NCBI RefSeq assembly: GCF_030815585.1
Contig: NZ_JAUSWY010000001.1
Span: 2,232,001 to 2,296,000, forward strand
Length of the DNA: 64,000 nucleotides
Reading direction: 5' to 3'
Origin: Arthrobacter pascens
Lineage (GTDB): Bacteria > Actinomycetota > Actinomycetes > Actinomycetales > Micrococcaceae
Of the stretch, positions 36,860 to 46,257 are shown in pieces. The translations under genes and the position numbers were made by a program. Under the pieces are notes generated by a model. The model was given only the letters and a program-made list of their open reading frames with translations. It was not told where the DNA came from and searched no databases. Position 1 is the stretch's first letter. Every line of letters starts with the position of its first letter.

Positions 36860-39075
36860 GACAAATTCCCTTGCGCTTGAACGTTCATGGATGGACTGCC
36901 TGCTGATGTGGCGACCGCCCGGCCGCCTTCCACCGTCACCTCAAACCGGGCAAAACCGCCGTCGGACTTCGGCACGGTGACGGTCCTGCGATGGCCGTCG
37001 ACTGCGGCAAAGGCCTTGAATTCCAGCTCGTTGGCCCAGTCATATTCCGGCCTGTCGCTGACAGTTCCGAACGGCAGGACTGCACCCTGGCGGACGTACA
37101 CTGCAGCCTCCATCACCGAGAGCGCCTTGCGGTGCCAGCGGGGTCCAGACAGCTGCTCGCCGCTTTCCAGATGTGTCCAGGTTCCCTCCGGCAGGTAGAA
37201 GTCCACCGAGCCGCCACTGCCCATGACCGGCGCCACCAGCAGCTCGGACCCCAGCATGTACTGCCGGTCAAGGTGGGCGCAGGCGGGATCGTCCGGGAAC
37301 TCCAGGAACATAGGCCGCATCAGCGGGGACCCTGTCTGGTGGGCGTCCTCGGCTGTGGAGAGCAGGTACGGCATCAGCCTCATCTTGAGCTCGGTGAAGT
37401 GGCGCAGGACGTCGCTGGATTCGTCGTCCACCAGCCACGGCACACGGTAGGAGTTGGAGCCGTGGAGCCGGGAATGCGAGGACAACAGCCCGAACGCGAT
37501 CCAGCGCTTGAAGAGTTCCGGTGCCGGAGTTCCCTCGAACCCTCCGATGTCATGGCTCCAAAAGGCGAATCCCGAGGATGCCAGGGACAGGCCGCCGCGG
37601 AGGGATTCGGACATTGCCGTGAAGGTAGACTCGCAGTCCCCGCCCCAGTGGACGGGCATCTGCTGCCCTCCTGCCGTAGCCGAGCGGGCGAACAGCACAG
37701 CCTGGCCTTCGCCCAGCTCTTTGTTGAGCAGGTCAAAAACCGTCCGGTTGTAGAGCTGCGCGTAGTAGTTGTGCATCCGCTCCGGATCAGAGCCGTCATG
37801 CCAGGCCACATCGGTGGGGATGCGCTCCCCGAAGTCCGTTTTGAAGGAATCCACTCCCTGGTTCAGCAGGGTGCGCAGCTTGTCCTGGTACCACGTGACG
37901 GCGTCCGGGTTGGTGAAGTCCACCAACCCCATGCCGGCCTGCCACATATCCCATTGCCAGACCGAGCCATCCGCCTTTTTCACCAGGTACCCAAGCTCGG
38001 CGCCTTCACGGAACAGGTGCGAGCGCTGCGCGATGTAGGGGTTGATCCATACGCACACTTTGAGCCCCCGCTCGTGGAGCCTGCGGAGCATGCCTTCGGG
38101 GTCCGGGAATGTGGCAGGGTCCCAGGTGAAGTCGCTCCAGTGGAAGGCACGCATCCAGTGGCAGTCGAAGTGGAATACGGACAGCGGAAGCTTGCGCTCG
38201 GCCATCCCGTCAATGAAGGACATCACCGTCTTCTCGTCGTAGTCAGTGGTGAAGGACGTGGAGAGCCACAGCCCGTAGGACCAGGCAGGAATACGCGAGG
38301 GCCTCCCGGTCAGCTCGGTGTAGCGGCGCAGAATCTCTTTGGGGGTCGGTCCGTGGATCACAAAATACTGGAGCTTTTGCCCCTCAACGCTGAACTGCGT
38401 CCGGGATACCACTTCGGAGCCGATTTCGAAGGACACCCGCTCCGGGTGGTTCACGAAAACGCCGTATCCGGCGTTGGTGATGAAGAACGGCACGTTCTTG
38501 TAGGCGAGCTCGCTGGACGTGCCGCCGTCCTCATTCCAGATGTCGATCGACTGTCCGTTCTTGACCAGCGGTCCGAACCGTTCGCCCAGGCCGTAGACGT
38601 TAGTGCCAACCCCGAGCGTCAGCTGTTCGTGGATAAAGTGCTTCCCGTCCTGGTCTGTGATCAGGCCGATGCTGCGGGGCACAGAGCTGGTCAGCAGCCG
38701 GCCGTCCCCCAGGAAGTCAACGTTCCAGTCGCCGGCTGTGTTGATGCGGGCGGTGAGGCCGCCGGTGGTGAAGGTGGACGTGCCGCCGTCGTTCCCAATG
38801 CTTACGTCCGCTGTGCCTTCCTTCAGCTCGAAGTGCGGGCCACTGTCCACGCCGCCCTGGAAGTGTTCAATGGTCACGCCGATGACATCCGGAAGCGGTG
38901 ATTCGAAGGTGATGGTCAGCTGGGGGCAGTTCAGTGCATCGCCGCGGTCCGCGATCCTCCTCGTGGGCGCATAGACCATCAGCTTGTCCTGCGAAGCTTC
39001 CACATCTGAAACATCCCGCGGATGCAGCGCGGACAGGCCTTTACGGTAGAGCCAGTAGCCGTCCGTGAATTTCAT
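36856..39075 (-). CDS. GH31 alpha-xylosidase (YicI-like)
   Basis: 739 residues. N-terminal beta domain (GVGTNVYGLGERFG, FFITNAGYGVFVNHPERVSFEIGSE). The barrel has nucleophile Asp in DSFKTDFGERIP and acid/base Asp in HWGGDCEST. KTDFGE is the alpha-xylosidase form of the motif. It releases xylose from the non-reducing end of xyloglucan or isoprimeverose-type oligosaccharides in the cytoplasm. It sits 9 bp after GH42 and is coupled by ATGA to the Gfo/Idh remnant, one operon. Confidence 0.9.
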   Translation of the reverse strand: MKFTDGYWLYRKGLSALHPRDVSDVEASQDKLMVYAPTRRIADRGDALNCPQLTITFESPLPDVIGVTIEHFQGGVDSGPHFELKEGTADVSIGNDGGTSTFTTGGLTARINTAGDWNVDFLGDGRLLTSSVPRSIGLITDQDGKHFIHEQLTLGVGTNVYGLGERFGPLVKNGQSIDIWNEDGGTSSELAYKNVPFFITNAGYGVFVNHPERVSFEIGSEVVSRTQFSVEGQKLQYFVIHGPTPKEILRRYTELTGRPSRIPAWSYGLWLSTSFTTDYDEKTVMSFIDGMAERKLPLSVFHFDCHWMRAFHWSDFTWDPATFPDPEGMLRRLHERGLKVCVWINPYIAQRSHLFREGAELGYLVKKADGSVWQWDMWQAGMGLVDFTNPDAVTWYQDKLRTLLNQGVDSFKTDFGERIPTDVAWHDGSDPERMHNYYAQLYNRTVFDLLNKELGEGQAVLFARSATAGGQQMPVHWGGDCESTFTAMSESLRGGLSLASSGFAFWSHDIGGFEGTPAPELFKRWIAFGLLSSHSRLHGSNSYRVPWLVDDESSDVLRHFTELKMRLMPYLLSTAEDAHQTGSPLMRPMFLEFPDDPACAHLDRQYMLGSELLVAPVMGSGGSVDFYLPEGTWTHLESGEQLSGPRWHRKALSVMEAAVYVRQGAVLPFGTVSDRPEYDWANELEFKAFAAVDGHRRTVTVPKSDGGFARFEVTVEGGRAVATSAGSPSMNVQAQGNLS

Positions 39076-39084
39076 GCTGTTCCT

Positions 39085-41145
39085 CTATTTCCCTAGTTCT
39101 TTGAGTACGAGAGCCCCGAAAGCCGGCAAGGTCAGGTGCTGGCTGTGCTCAGCGCCGGTGAGCAGGTCCACAGACGCCCAGCCGAGCTGGACCGCCTGCG
39201 GCAGGTTCGAATGGTTGAGCAGGAACAGGTGGCCGCCGCGGCTGGTCGCTTCCACCGGTTCCGGAAGCGGTGCAACCAGCGGGGAGGCGATGCCAGCTGA
39301 GTTCAGGGCTGCACCAAGAACCAGGTCCAGCGCCTCGGCGGGAAGGTCCGCGCCGACGTACCAGGCACTTCCTTCGCCTTTGCGGTTACGTACGACGGCG
39401 GGCTTGCCTTTCAGGCGTCCCTCACGAAAGAGCGCCACGGCCTCCGCGGTTTCCTCCCGGATTGCCAGGTCCTCCGCCCAGATACTGGCGTACCAGGATG
39501 CTTCAGCCTGTTCTGCGGGTACCGCGCTGCCAAACTCAACGCCTACGGGGGACGCGAGCGGCAACCACTCTTCGCCGTCCACCCCAAGAATTTCCGCCAG
39601 CACTCCCGGGAAGCGTCCGGGAACGAGATGTCCGTTTTCGTCCGCCACAGCACTGAACGGGCCCACCACCACGTGTCCGCCACGCTGCACAAACGTGCCA
39701 AGGGCTTCGGCGTTCTGCTGCCCGAGTATGAACAGGCTCGGCGCCAGGACCAGCTCGAACCTGCCCAGGTCCGCGGATGGATGGACCACTTCAACGGCGA
39801 GCCCCCTGCGGAGGAGCGGCGCGTAGTAGGCCTGGATCTGCTTCACCACTTCCAGCCGGCTGGTGGGGGTGTCGGGTGATTCGGCGGCCCACCAGCTGTC
39901 CCAGTCAAAAAGGACCGCGATCTTCGCCCTGGAAGGTGTACCGGCCAGCTGGCGCAGGGACTGCAGGTCATGGCCGAGCTCCGCAACTTCACGGAACACC
40001 CGTGTGTGTTCACCGGCCAGGGGTACTACAGCCGAGTGGAAGCGTTCAGCGCCGAAGCTGGACTGGCGGAACTGGAAATAGCAGACGCCGTCGGCACCAC
40101 GCGCTATGGCAGACAAGGCATCCACCCGCAGTTCCCCCGGTTCCTTGGCCACGTTGTGTTCGCGCCAGTTCACCGCCGAGGTTGCGGACTCGATGAGCAG
40201 CCACGGTTCGCCGCCGGAGAGCCCCCGGCACAGGTCGTGGGTCAGCGAGCCCAGCCGGTGGGACTCCGGATCGGACGGGTCGGTATACCAGTCGTTGGCC
40301 ACTACATCCGTTTCCTTGGCGAAGGAGAAGTAGTCGGCGCCGCGGAAGAACCCCATCAGGTTGGTGGTGATAAGGCTGGTGGGATCGTAGCGGCGGATGA
40401 TGTCCCGTTCCCCGCGGTAGAGGGACAGCAGCTGATCAGAAGTGAATCGCTGGAAGTCCAGGGTTTGGCTGGGATTGATCAGATAAGGCGCGCGTCGCGG
40501 CGGCATGATCTCGTCCCAGCTGCCATATCGCTGGCTCCAGAAGGTGGTTCCCCAGGCGCGGTTCAGCTCCTCCATCGATCCGTAACGCCGCATCAGCCAG
40601 GCGCGGAATGCCAGCGCGCTTTCGTCGTCGTAACTGATCTGCCCCAGCTCGTTGCCCACGTGCCACATGGCAACTGCCGGGTGGTCGGTGTACCTTTGGG
40701 CCAACGATTCCGTGATGGCTGCCGCGGCTCGGCGGTATCTGGCGGATGACGGGCTGAATTGGTTGCGCGAGCCGTACCAGAGGGTGCGGCCGTCCGCGTC
40801 CACTGGAAGCGTCGACGGGTAATCGTGCCCCAACCAGGGCGGCGGCGATGCCGTGGGGGTGGCCAGGCAGACCTTGATGCCACCGTTGTGTAACAGGTCC
40901 AGGATGTGGTCCAGCCAGTCGAAGTTGCGGGCACCTTCCGTGGGTTCGAGCGTTGCCCAGCTGAACACCCCGACCGTGGCAAGGTTGATGCCGGCCTGCT
41001 GCATCAGCCGGATATCCTCCGGCCAGCTTTCCACCGGCCACTGTTCGGGGTTGTAGTCAGCGCCGTGGATGAGTCCCAGTGTCTCCGTCAGGGAGTCCAG
41101 GCCGCGCTTAGGCGTGGAGATGGGAGAAGGGCCAAAGTTGATCAT
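39085..41145 (-). CDS. GH42 beta-galactosidase
   Basis: About 686 residues with the three GH42 domains. The barrel has GADYNPEQWP and the acid/base Glu in MWHVGNELGQ (~residue 165), and the nucleophile Glu is in LLIESATSAVNW (~315). A trimerisation domain (LFILGQQNAEALGTFVQRGGHVVVG) and a C-terminal beta domain follow. It hydrolyses terminal beta-galactose, fitting galactosylated xyloglucan side chains. The open frame begins at a TTG (41163); ATG 41145 is preferred but neither has a strong ribosome binding site. Divergent from lacI-type gene. Confidence 0.9.
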   Translation of the reverse strand: MINFGPSPISTPKRGLDSLTETLGLIHGADYNPEQWPVESWPEDIRLMQQAGINLATVGVFSWATLEPTEGARNFDWLDHILDLLHNGGIKVCLATPTASPPPWLGHDYPSTLPVDADGRTLWYGSRNQFSPSSARYRRAAAAITESLAQRYTDHPAVAMWHVGNELGQISYDDESALAFRAWLMRRYGSMEELNRAWGTTFWSQRYGSWDEIMPPRRAPYLINPSQTLDFQRFTSDQLLSLYRGERDIIRRYDPTSLITTNLMGFFRGADYFSFAKETDVVANDWYTDPSDPESHRLGSLTHDLCRGLSGGEPWLLIESATSAVNWREHNVAKEPGELRVDALSAIARGADGVCYFQFRQSSFGAERFHSAVVPLAGEHTRVFREVAELGHDLQSLRQLAGTPSRAKIAVLFDWDSWWAAESPDTPTSRLEVVKQIQAYYAPLLRRGLAVEVVHPSADLGRFELVLAPSLFILGQQNAEALGTFVQRGGHVVVGPFSAVADENGHLVPGRFPGVLAEILGVDGEEWLPLASPVGVEFGSAVPAEQAEASWYASIWAEDLAIREETAEAVALFREGRLKGKPAVVRNRKGEGSAWYVGADLPAEALDLVLGAALNSAGIASPLVAPLPEPVEATSRGGHLFLLNHSNLPQAVQLGWASVDLLTGAEHSQHLTLPAFGALVLKELGK

Positions 41146-41227
41146 GGTATCGAATCGCTTCAATCAGGGTTTGACAGTTGTGGGTGCCCTAGGCCGGAAT
41201 GGTTGGGATGATCCAGTCGAATACAAT

Positions 41228-41250
41228 CGAAAGGATGGGCCGTTTCGTAC
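41228..41250. promoter_or_regulatory. Possible LacI-family half-sites between GH42 and the regulator
   Basis: CGAAA and TTTCG in inverted order 8 nt apart, flanked by two TACAAT direct repeats. The half-sites match the dyad at 46104-46119. Confidence 0.4.
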
Positions 41251-41300
41251 AATCTTTGTGGCTATGATGGTGTTCCACGCGCAGAGGAAGGGAGTGGCCG

Positions 41301-42302
41301 ATGGCCACCATGAATGATGTCGCCAAGGCTGCCGGGGTGTCCACCAGCACTGTGTCCTACGTGCTGAGCGGCAAACGGACCATCTCCGAGGAAACTCGGG
41401 AACAGGTCCTGGCCGCCATCAAGGAGCTGGACTATAGCCCCCACTCCGGCGCGAGGTCCCTTGCCTCCAGCAGGTCCAACGTGCTTGGCTTGATGGTCCC
41501 CCTGCGGGCGGACGTGAACGTCAGCGTGATCATGCAATTCGTGGCTGGCGTTGTGACTACTGCCCGGGATTACAACCAGGACGTTCTGCTCCTGACCCAG
41601 GACGACGCCGATGGCATCCACCGGGTGACTTCCCAGTCCATTGTGGACGGGCTGCTCATGATGGATATCGAAGCGCGCGATACCCGGATCCCCCAGCTTG
41701 CGAAGCTCCGGAAGCCTGCTGTCCTGATCGGCTTCCCGGACGATCCGCAGGGCCTGAGCTGCGTGGATTTCGATTTTGCAGCCGCCTCCCGCACTGCCGT
41801 GCGGCACCTGACCGAACTCGGCCACAGGAGCATTGGCTTCATCGGTTCCCCGCAGGCCTCCCTTGAGCGTCACGCCACTTATGCCGACCGTGCACGCAAA
41901 GGCTTTGAGGATGCCTGCCAGGCTGCCGGCATCAACGCTGCCCTGAGGGCCTGCGAACCCACGTCCGGCGCCCTCGCCGGCGCCCTGGACGCCATGCTTT
42001 CGGATCACGAGCCGCCTACGGCCCTGGTGGTTCACAACGAAGGACTGCTCCCCCTGCTGCGAGAAGCCCTCGCCCTGCACGGGCTGCAGATCCCGAAGGA
42101 CATCTCGGTTGTTGCCATCGCTCCCGAAGACGCGGCCATGGCCTCCGCCCAACCATGGACGGCAGTTTCCATACCGGCCCACGACATTGGACGCGCCGCC
42201 GTCGAAATGGTCATGGATCGGCTCAACTCGGACAAGCCTGTGGAGATCCGGCTCATTGTGCCTTCCCTGGTGCAGCGCGAAACCTCTGCGGTCCGCAGCT
42301 AG
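41301..42302 (+). CDS. LacI-family transcriptional regulator
   Basis: 333 residues. N-terminal HTH TMNDVAKAAGVSTSTVSYVLSGKRTISEETREQVL with hinge SPHSGARSLAS, then a sugar-binding core ending LIVPSLVQRET. It lies between the divergent GH42-GH31 operon and the convergent ABC importer operon, so it probably represses both until a sugar inducer binds. Candidate sites are in its own upstream gap and at 46104-46119. Confidence 0.92.
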   Translation: MATMNDVAKAAGVSTSTVSYVLSGKRTISEETREQVLAAIKELDYSPHSGARSLASSRSNVLGLMVPLRADVNVSVIMQFVAGVVTTARDYNQDVLLLTQDDADGIHRVTSQSIVDGLLMMDIEARDTRIPQLAKLRKPAVLIGFPDDPQGLSCVDFDFAAASRTAVRHLTELGHRSIGFIGSPQASLERHATYADRARKGFEDACQAAGINAALRACEPTSGALAGALDAMLSDHEPPTALVVHNEGLLPLLREALALHGLQIPKDISVVAIAPEDAAMASAQPWTAVSIPAHDIGRAAVEMVMDRLNSDKPVEIRLIVPSLVQRETSAVRS

Positions 42303-42328
42303 GAGGGCCTGGGCGGCGCTGTTGAAGG

Positions 42329-43267
42329 TCACCCCTTCACCGCACCGATCATGACTCCCTTGGTGAAGTGCTTTTGCACCAGGGGGTAGACCATGAGGAT
42401 GGGCACCACGGCCACCACGAGCACTGCCATCTGCAGGGCCAGGGACGGTGCTGCACCCTGCCCCACGGCAATCTGGCCCGGGATCATCACGCCCTGCAGG
42501 ACATAGGAGCGCAGCACCACCTGGAGCGGGTTCATGGCGCTGTCGTTGATGTAGAGCACCGCATTGAAGAACGCGTTCCAATAGCCCACCCCGTAGAACA
42601 GGGAAATAACAGCTGTCACTGCCTTGGACATCGGGAGCACAATCTGGCTCAGGATCCGCCATTCGCTTGCCCCGTCGATCCGTGCGCTGTCCAGGATCCC
42701 GCGGTCTATCCCCATAAAGAAGCCGCGCAGGATGATGATGTTGAACACAGATATGGCACTGGGCAGGATCAGGGCCCAGTAAGTGTTGATCAGGCCGAGG
42801 CCGGAGACCAGGAGGAAGGCCGGAATCATACCGGCGCTGAAGAACATGGTCAGCAGCAGGATGAACAGGAGCGGCGTATGGGCAAAGGAGCCCGGCCGTG
42901 ACAAGCCGTACGCGCAGAGCACCGAGACCACCACGCTGAGCAGGGTCCCCACGACGGTGACGCCCACGCTCACCAGCACCGCCCTGGTGACCACGCCGCC
43001 GCTCAGGATCTGGCGGTAGGCATCCAGACTGATTTCCCCGGGCACAACCACCATTCCGCCGGCTGCGATGATGGTGCCTTGGGAGGAGAGGCTGGTGAGG
43101 ACGATTGAGTATAACGGCCCGAGGACGGCGAGGACCGCAAGGGTGAGCACGGCCGCTTTACCGATCTTCGCCGCCGGGCCCGGCTCCTCCTCCCACGCTG
43201 GCCTGGACGACTTCTTGCGGCGCAATGCCGCTGCACCTGTTGCTGCCGGTTTGGTGATTGTGCTCAT
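42329..43267 (-). CDS. Carbohydrate ABC transporter permease (MalG/LplC type)
   Basis: 312 residues, six membrane segments. The cytoplasmic EAA loop reads DGASEWRILSQIVLPMSKAV. The N-terminal ~40 residues are charged and cytoplasmic. It forms the channel with the upstream permease; the ATPase is not encoded here and is probably shared (MsmK-like). The start ATG 43267 overlaps the upstream stop (ATGA), so the longer frame to 43381 is rejected. Confidence 0.9.
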   Translation of the reverse strand: MSTITKPAATGAAALRRKKSSRPAWEEEPGPAAKIGKAAVLTLAVLAVLGPLYSIVLTSLSSQGTIIAAGGMVVVPGEISLDAYRQILSGGVVTRAVLVSVGVTVVGTLLSVVVSVLCAYGLSRPGSFAHTPLLFILLLTMFFSAGMIPAFLLVSGLGLINTYWALILPSAISVFNIIILRGFFMGIDRGILDSARIDGASEWRILSQIVLPMSKAVTAVISLFYGVGYWNAFFNAVLYINDSAMNPLQVVLRSYVLQGVMIPGQIAVGQGAAPSLALQMAVLVVAVVPILMVYPLVQKHFTKGVMIGAVKG

Positions 43268-44286
43268 GACTTTGAGTACACCCCGCTCTCTCCGAATTTG
43301 TGGGCCAGCTTGTTGGCACCCAGAATGAGTGCAAGCGATACCACGCCCTTGATCAGGCCGGCCGCCGCGGCATAGCCCCAATCGCCGTTACGAATGCCCG
43401 TGTAGTACACAAAGGTGTCCAGGACCTCGGATGCTTGCGCGCCCACGGCGTCGCGTTGCAGGATCAGCTGTTCGAAGCCCACGGACAGGGCATCACCCAG
43501 GCGAAGGATCAGCAGCAGGATGACGACGCTGCGCAGCCCGGGAAGCGTCACGTGCCAGATCCGGTGCCAGCGGTTCGCTCCGTCGACGGCCGCTGCCTCG
43601 TACTGCTCCTGATCGATTGCGCTGAGGGCGGCCAGGAACACGATGATTCCCCAGCCGGCGTCCTTCCAGATTGCCTGCGAGGTAATCAGGAACAGGAAAG
43701 TGTCCGGGTTGGTCATGATGTCCACGGCCTGCCAGCCCTGGGCCCGCAGGCTTTGACTCAGGAGGCCTGCCCCACCGAGCACCTGCTGGAAGACAGACAC
43801 CACCAGCACCCAGGAAAAGAAGTGCGGCAGGTAGACGATGGCCTGGATGGTGGAACGCAGTGCCGGGGACAGCAAGGAGTTGAGCAGCAGCGCCAGCATA
43901 ATGGGGATGGGGAAAAAGAAGATCAACTGGAAGGCCGTAATCACCAGGGTGTTCGTCACGGCGAGCCAGAAGGCCTGGTCTCCCAGGACGCGAGCGAAGT
44001 TGTCGAACCCTACAAACGGGCTGTCAGGGATGCCCACGAAGGGTGAGTAGTCCTGGAACGCCACAATGTTGCCGATCATCGGGATATAGGCGAAGACCAG
44101 GAGCAGGGCGATGGCTGGCAAGGTCATCAGCACCAGGGATTTGTCCCGCCGCAGCCTGGTGCGCAGGCCCGCTCTCTTGCGGATTGCGGGGATGCCCTCT
44201 TGGCGGGCGCCGTCCGGTTGGCCCGGGCGATAGCCGCCTCGTGCCGGAACGGCCGGAGCGGTCAGGGTGGATTCGGAGGTGGTCAT
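43264..44286 (-). CDS. Carbohydrate ABC transporter permease (LplB/MalF type)
   Basis: About 340 residues. Six membrane segments, the first LVLMTLPAIALLLVFAYIPMIGNIVAF; EAA loop DGANRWHRIWHVTLPGLRSV. It pairs with the MalG-type permease. An 81-nt part (44031-44111) is repeated with two changes at 30302-30382. ATG 44304 is also open and would overlap the substrate-binding-protein gene; 44286 is chosen because it leaves a normal gap. Confidence 0.9.
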   Translation of the reverse strand: MTTSESTLTAPAVPARGGYRPGQPDGARQEGIPAIRKRAGLRTRLRRDKSLVLMTLPAIALLLVFAYIPMIGNIVAFQDYSPFVGIPDSPFVGFDNFARVLGDQAFWLAVTNTLVITAFQLIFFFPIPIMLALLLNSLLSPALRSTIQAIVYLPHFFSWVLVVSVFQQVLGGAGLLSQSLRAQGWQAVDIMTNPDTFLFLITSQAIWKDAGWGIIVFLAALSAIDQEQYEAAAVDGANRWHRIWHVTLPGLRSVVILLLILRLGDALSVGFEQLILQRDAVGAQASEVLDTFVYYTGIRNGDWGYAAAAGLIKGVVSLALILGANKLAHKFGESGVYSKS

Positions 44287-44296
44287 GGCCGGCGTC

Positions 44297-45973
44297 CTAG
44301 GCATTCAGGAATCCTGCGTAGAACTCACGCAGTTCATCTCCGCCGTTTTTCTTCCAGGTGGCGACGGCTGCATCAAGGTCCGACATGCTCTTGCGACCGC
44401 GGAGGATGTCCTTGGAAAGGTCATCGAACGGTTTCTTCAGGGAGCCGAATTTGCTGGGCTCCTGGATCTGCAGGCCGTAGAAGAGGGGGTCAACCACGTA
44501 CGGGGCCTGGCGGATTTCCCAGTCCGTCTTGGCCTTCACGTAGCCGGGGTACTGGACCTGGTTGTTCACCACAGCGGAGTTCACCAGGAACGCATACGTG
44601 CTGGTGACTTCCGCCGTGCCCTTGGCCGTGGCCTGCGGAACGTTCTGTGCGTCGAGCGTGTAATGGATGCCTTCAACGCCGTTGACGATCAGCATGTTCT
44701 CCTCCGTGCCGAAGGGAGCGGCCGCAAAGTTGGCCAGGGCCAGCATTTCCTCAACCTTCGAAGCATCATCGGTCTTCTTGATGAAACTGAAGATGGCGGC
44801 GGGTGAGCCGCGGAACAACGTGGGCTTGCCGCCGTCGGGGGCAAAGAAGTCCATGGGCTGCATCTGGAACTTCGGGTTGCTGGGCAGATTCAGGCCCAGG
44901 GCTCCATGCCAGCCACCAACACCGTCGTTGGTCATCAGCGACGCGCCGGACCCAAAACGCTGCCCCATCTTCTGGGTGTTGCCGGCCACGGCATCCGGGT
45001 GGACAGCGCCTGAGGCGAAAAGTTTTGCCCCCCATTCCAGGGCAGCCCGGTATTCGTCTGTCTCAAACCTGCTCAGGAGCTTGCCGTCCACCAGTTTCCA
45101 GCTGTCCACACCGTGCATGAGCTGCGCGCCGGTCCACACATCTTCAGAACCCCAGCGGTTCTTGGCCGGGTCAGTGATTTCCTTGGCCACTGCGATGTAT
45201 TCATCGGCGGACTTTGGCTGTTCCAGGCCCATTTCATCGAACAGGTCCTTACGGTAGAAGAAGGCGTTCCCGACCTGCTCGGACGGGAACGGCAGCCCGT
45301 ACAGCCCGCCTTCGAAACAGCTGTACTTCCAGGCAGAGGTGGGGATATTCGCGAGGTTGGGGTACTTCTTGATCTTGTCACCGGCAAGGTACTCGGAAAG
45401 GTCAGTGAAGAGGCCCTTGACTGCCTGTCCGAACCGCGGCGGAAGGTTCCAGGACGGGATGACCACCCAGTCCGGCACATCCTTGGGTGAGGCCAGCACC
45501 GTCTGGATCTTGTCTGCGTAGGTATTTCCGTCACTGACCTGGAAATTGAGCTTTGCGCCTAGTCGTTCGTTCACAGCCCGGTAGTAGCTGTTATCCGCCT
45601 GCGGGATTGCCCACCATGCCGGGGTCATGACCGTATAGCTTCCGCCTTTACCCGGAACACCCTGCACTGATTTGACCAAGGATGAGGGGATGCTGGTGAA
45701 GCCGGGCGCGGTACCATTCACACTCGGGATGTCCGGTTTGACGATGTCGAGCGGGATGTAACTGGGCACGATCTTGGACGTGGCGTCGGACATCCCCGCG
45801 GAACTGGTGGCCTGCGGGGCCGCGCCGCCGCTGCTGCATGCGGTCAGCGCAGGGAGGGCGGCAAAGGCCACGGCACTACCCACAAGACCCAGGAAGGACC
45901 TGCGGCCTACCCCGGCGCGGCCCAGCTCCTTCAGGGACGGGCCGCGTTCCGGTGAGGCATTGTTTCCAAGCAT
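44297..45973 (-). CDS. Extracellular solute-binding lipoprotein of the sugar ABC importer (LplA type)
   Basis: 558 residues. A twin-arginine-like RRSFLG (24-29) and lipobox LTAC with Cys46 show export and lipid anchoring. The mature part is a family-1-like binding protein (YIPLDIVKPDIPSVNG, GLYGLPFPSEQVGNAFFYRKDLFDEMG) of the long oligosaccharide-binding class. It should capture oligosaccharides outside the membrane and deliver them to the two permeases encoded next. AAAGGAG at ideal spacing fixes ATG 45973; the GTG at 45982 lies inside the ribosome binding site. Confidence 0.9.
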   Translation of the reverse strand: MLGNNASPERGPSLKELGRAGVGRRSFLGLVGSAVAFAALPALTACSSGGAAPQATSSAGMSDATSKIVPSYIPLDIVKPDIPSVNGTAPGFTSIPSSLVKSVQGVPGKGGSYTVMTPAWWAIPQADNSYYRAVNERLGAKLNFQVSDGNTYADKIQTVLASPKDVPDWVVIPSWNLPPRFGQAVKGLFTDLSEYLAGDKIKKYPNLANIPTSAWKYSCFEGGLYGLPFPSEQVGNAFFYRKDLFDEMGLEQPKSADEYIAVAKEITDPAKNRWGSEDVWTGAQLMHGVDSWKLVDGKLLSRFETDEYRAALEWGAKLFASGAVHPDAVAGNTQKMGQRFGSGASLMTNDGVGGWHGALGLNLPSNPKFQMQPMDFFAPDGGKPTLFRGSPAAIFSFIKKTDDASKVEEMLALANFAAAPFGTEENMLIVNGVEGIHYTLDAQNVPQATAKGTAEVTSTYAFLVNSAVVNNQVQYPGYVKAKTDWEIRQAPYVVDPLFYGLQIQEPSKFGSLKKPFDDLSKDILRGRKSMSDLDAAVATWKKNGGDELREFYAGFLNA

Positions 45974-46103
45974 GATTTGCACTCCTTTGTGTGGACATCT
46001 GTTGCCCTGACGCAGGCCTGATTGCCGGGTCTGCAGCTGCCCTGCGCAGCCTTGCGTCAGGGCAGCCAGGCCAAGGATTTGTCGAAGTTGGACTAGAGAA
46101 ACT

Positions 46104-46119
46104 ATCGAAGCGTTTCGAT
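46104..46119. promoter_or_regulatory. Predicted LacI-family operator between the importer operon and GH3
   Basis: ATCGAAGCGTTTCGAT, a dyad with one mismatched pair, typical of LacI-family sites. It sits in the 284-bp divergent gap and could control both directions. A half-similar AAGCGTTT is at 46218-46225. Confidence 0.6.
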
Positions 46120-46257
46120 TGCCAACAGCCTAGATCATGGCAAATCAGACCGCAAGGCTTTCTTGTGTTGCAGCTCACAGCGCGAAATGCCACAATGTTT
46201 GCCAGTCACTCTCTACGCAAGCGTTTAAACAAATCGCGCTCCAAGGAACGGCCCCCA

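Noticed and set aside
36991..38901. 636-codon plus-strand ORF
   Set aside because: Shadow of GH31; no family-like sequence or ribosome binding site.
45991..46257. N-terminal extension of the GH3 gene
   Set aside because: This stretch contains the operator dyad and promoter gap; the GH3 domain starts after ATG 46258, which has its own ribosome binding site.
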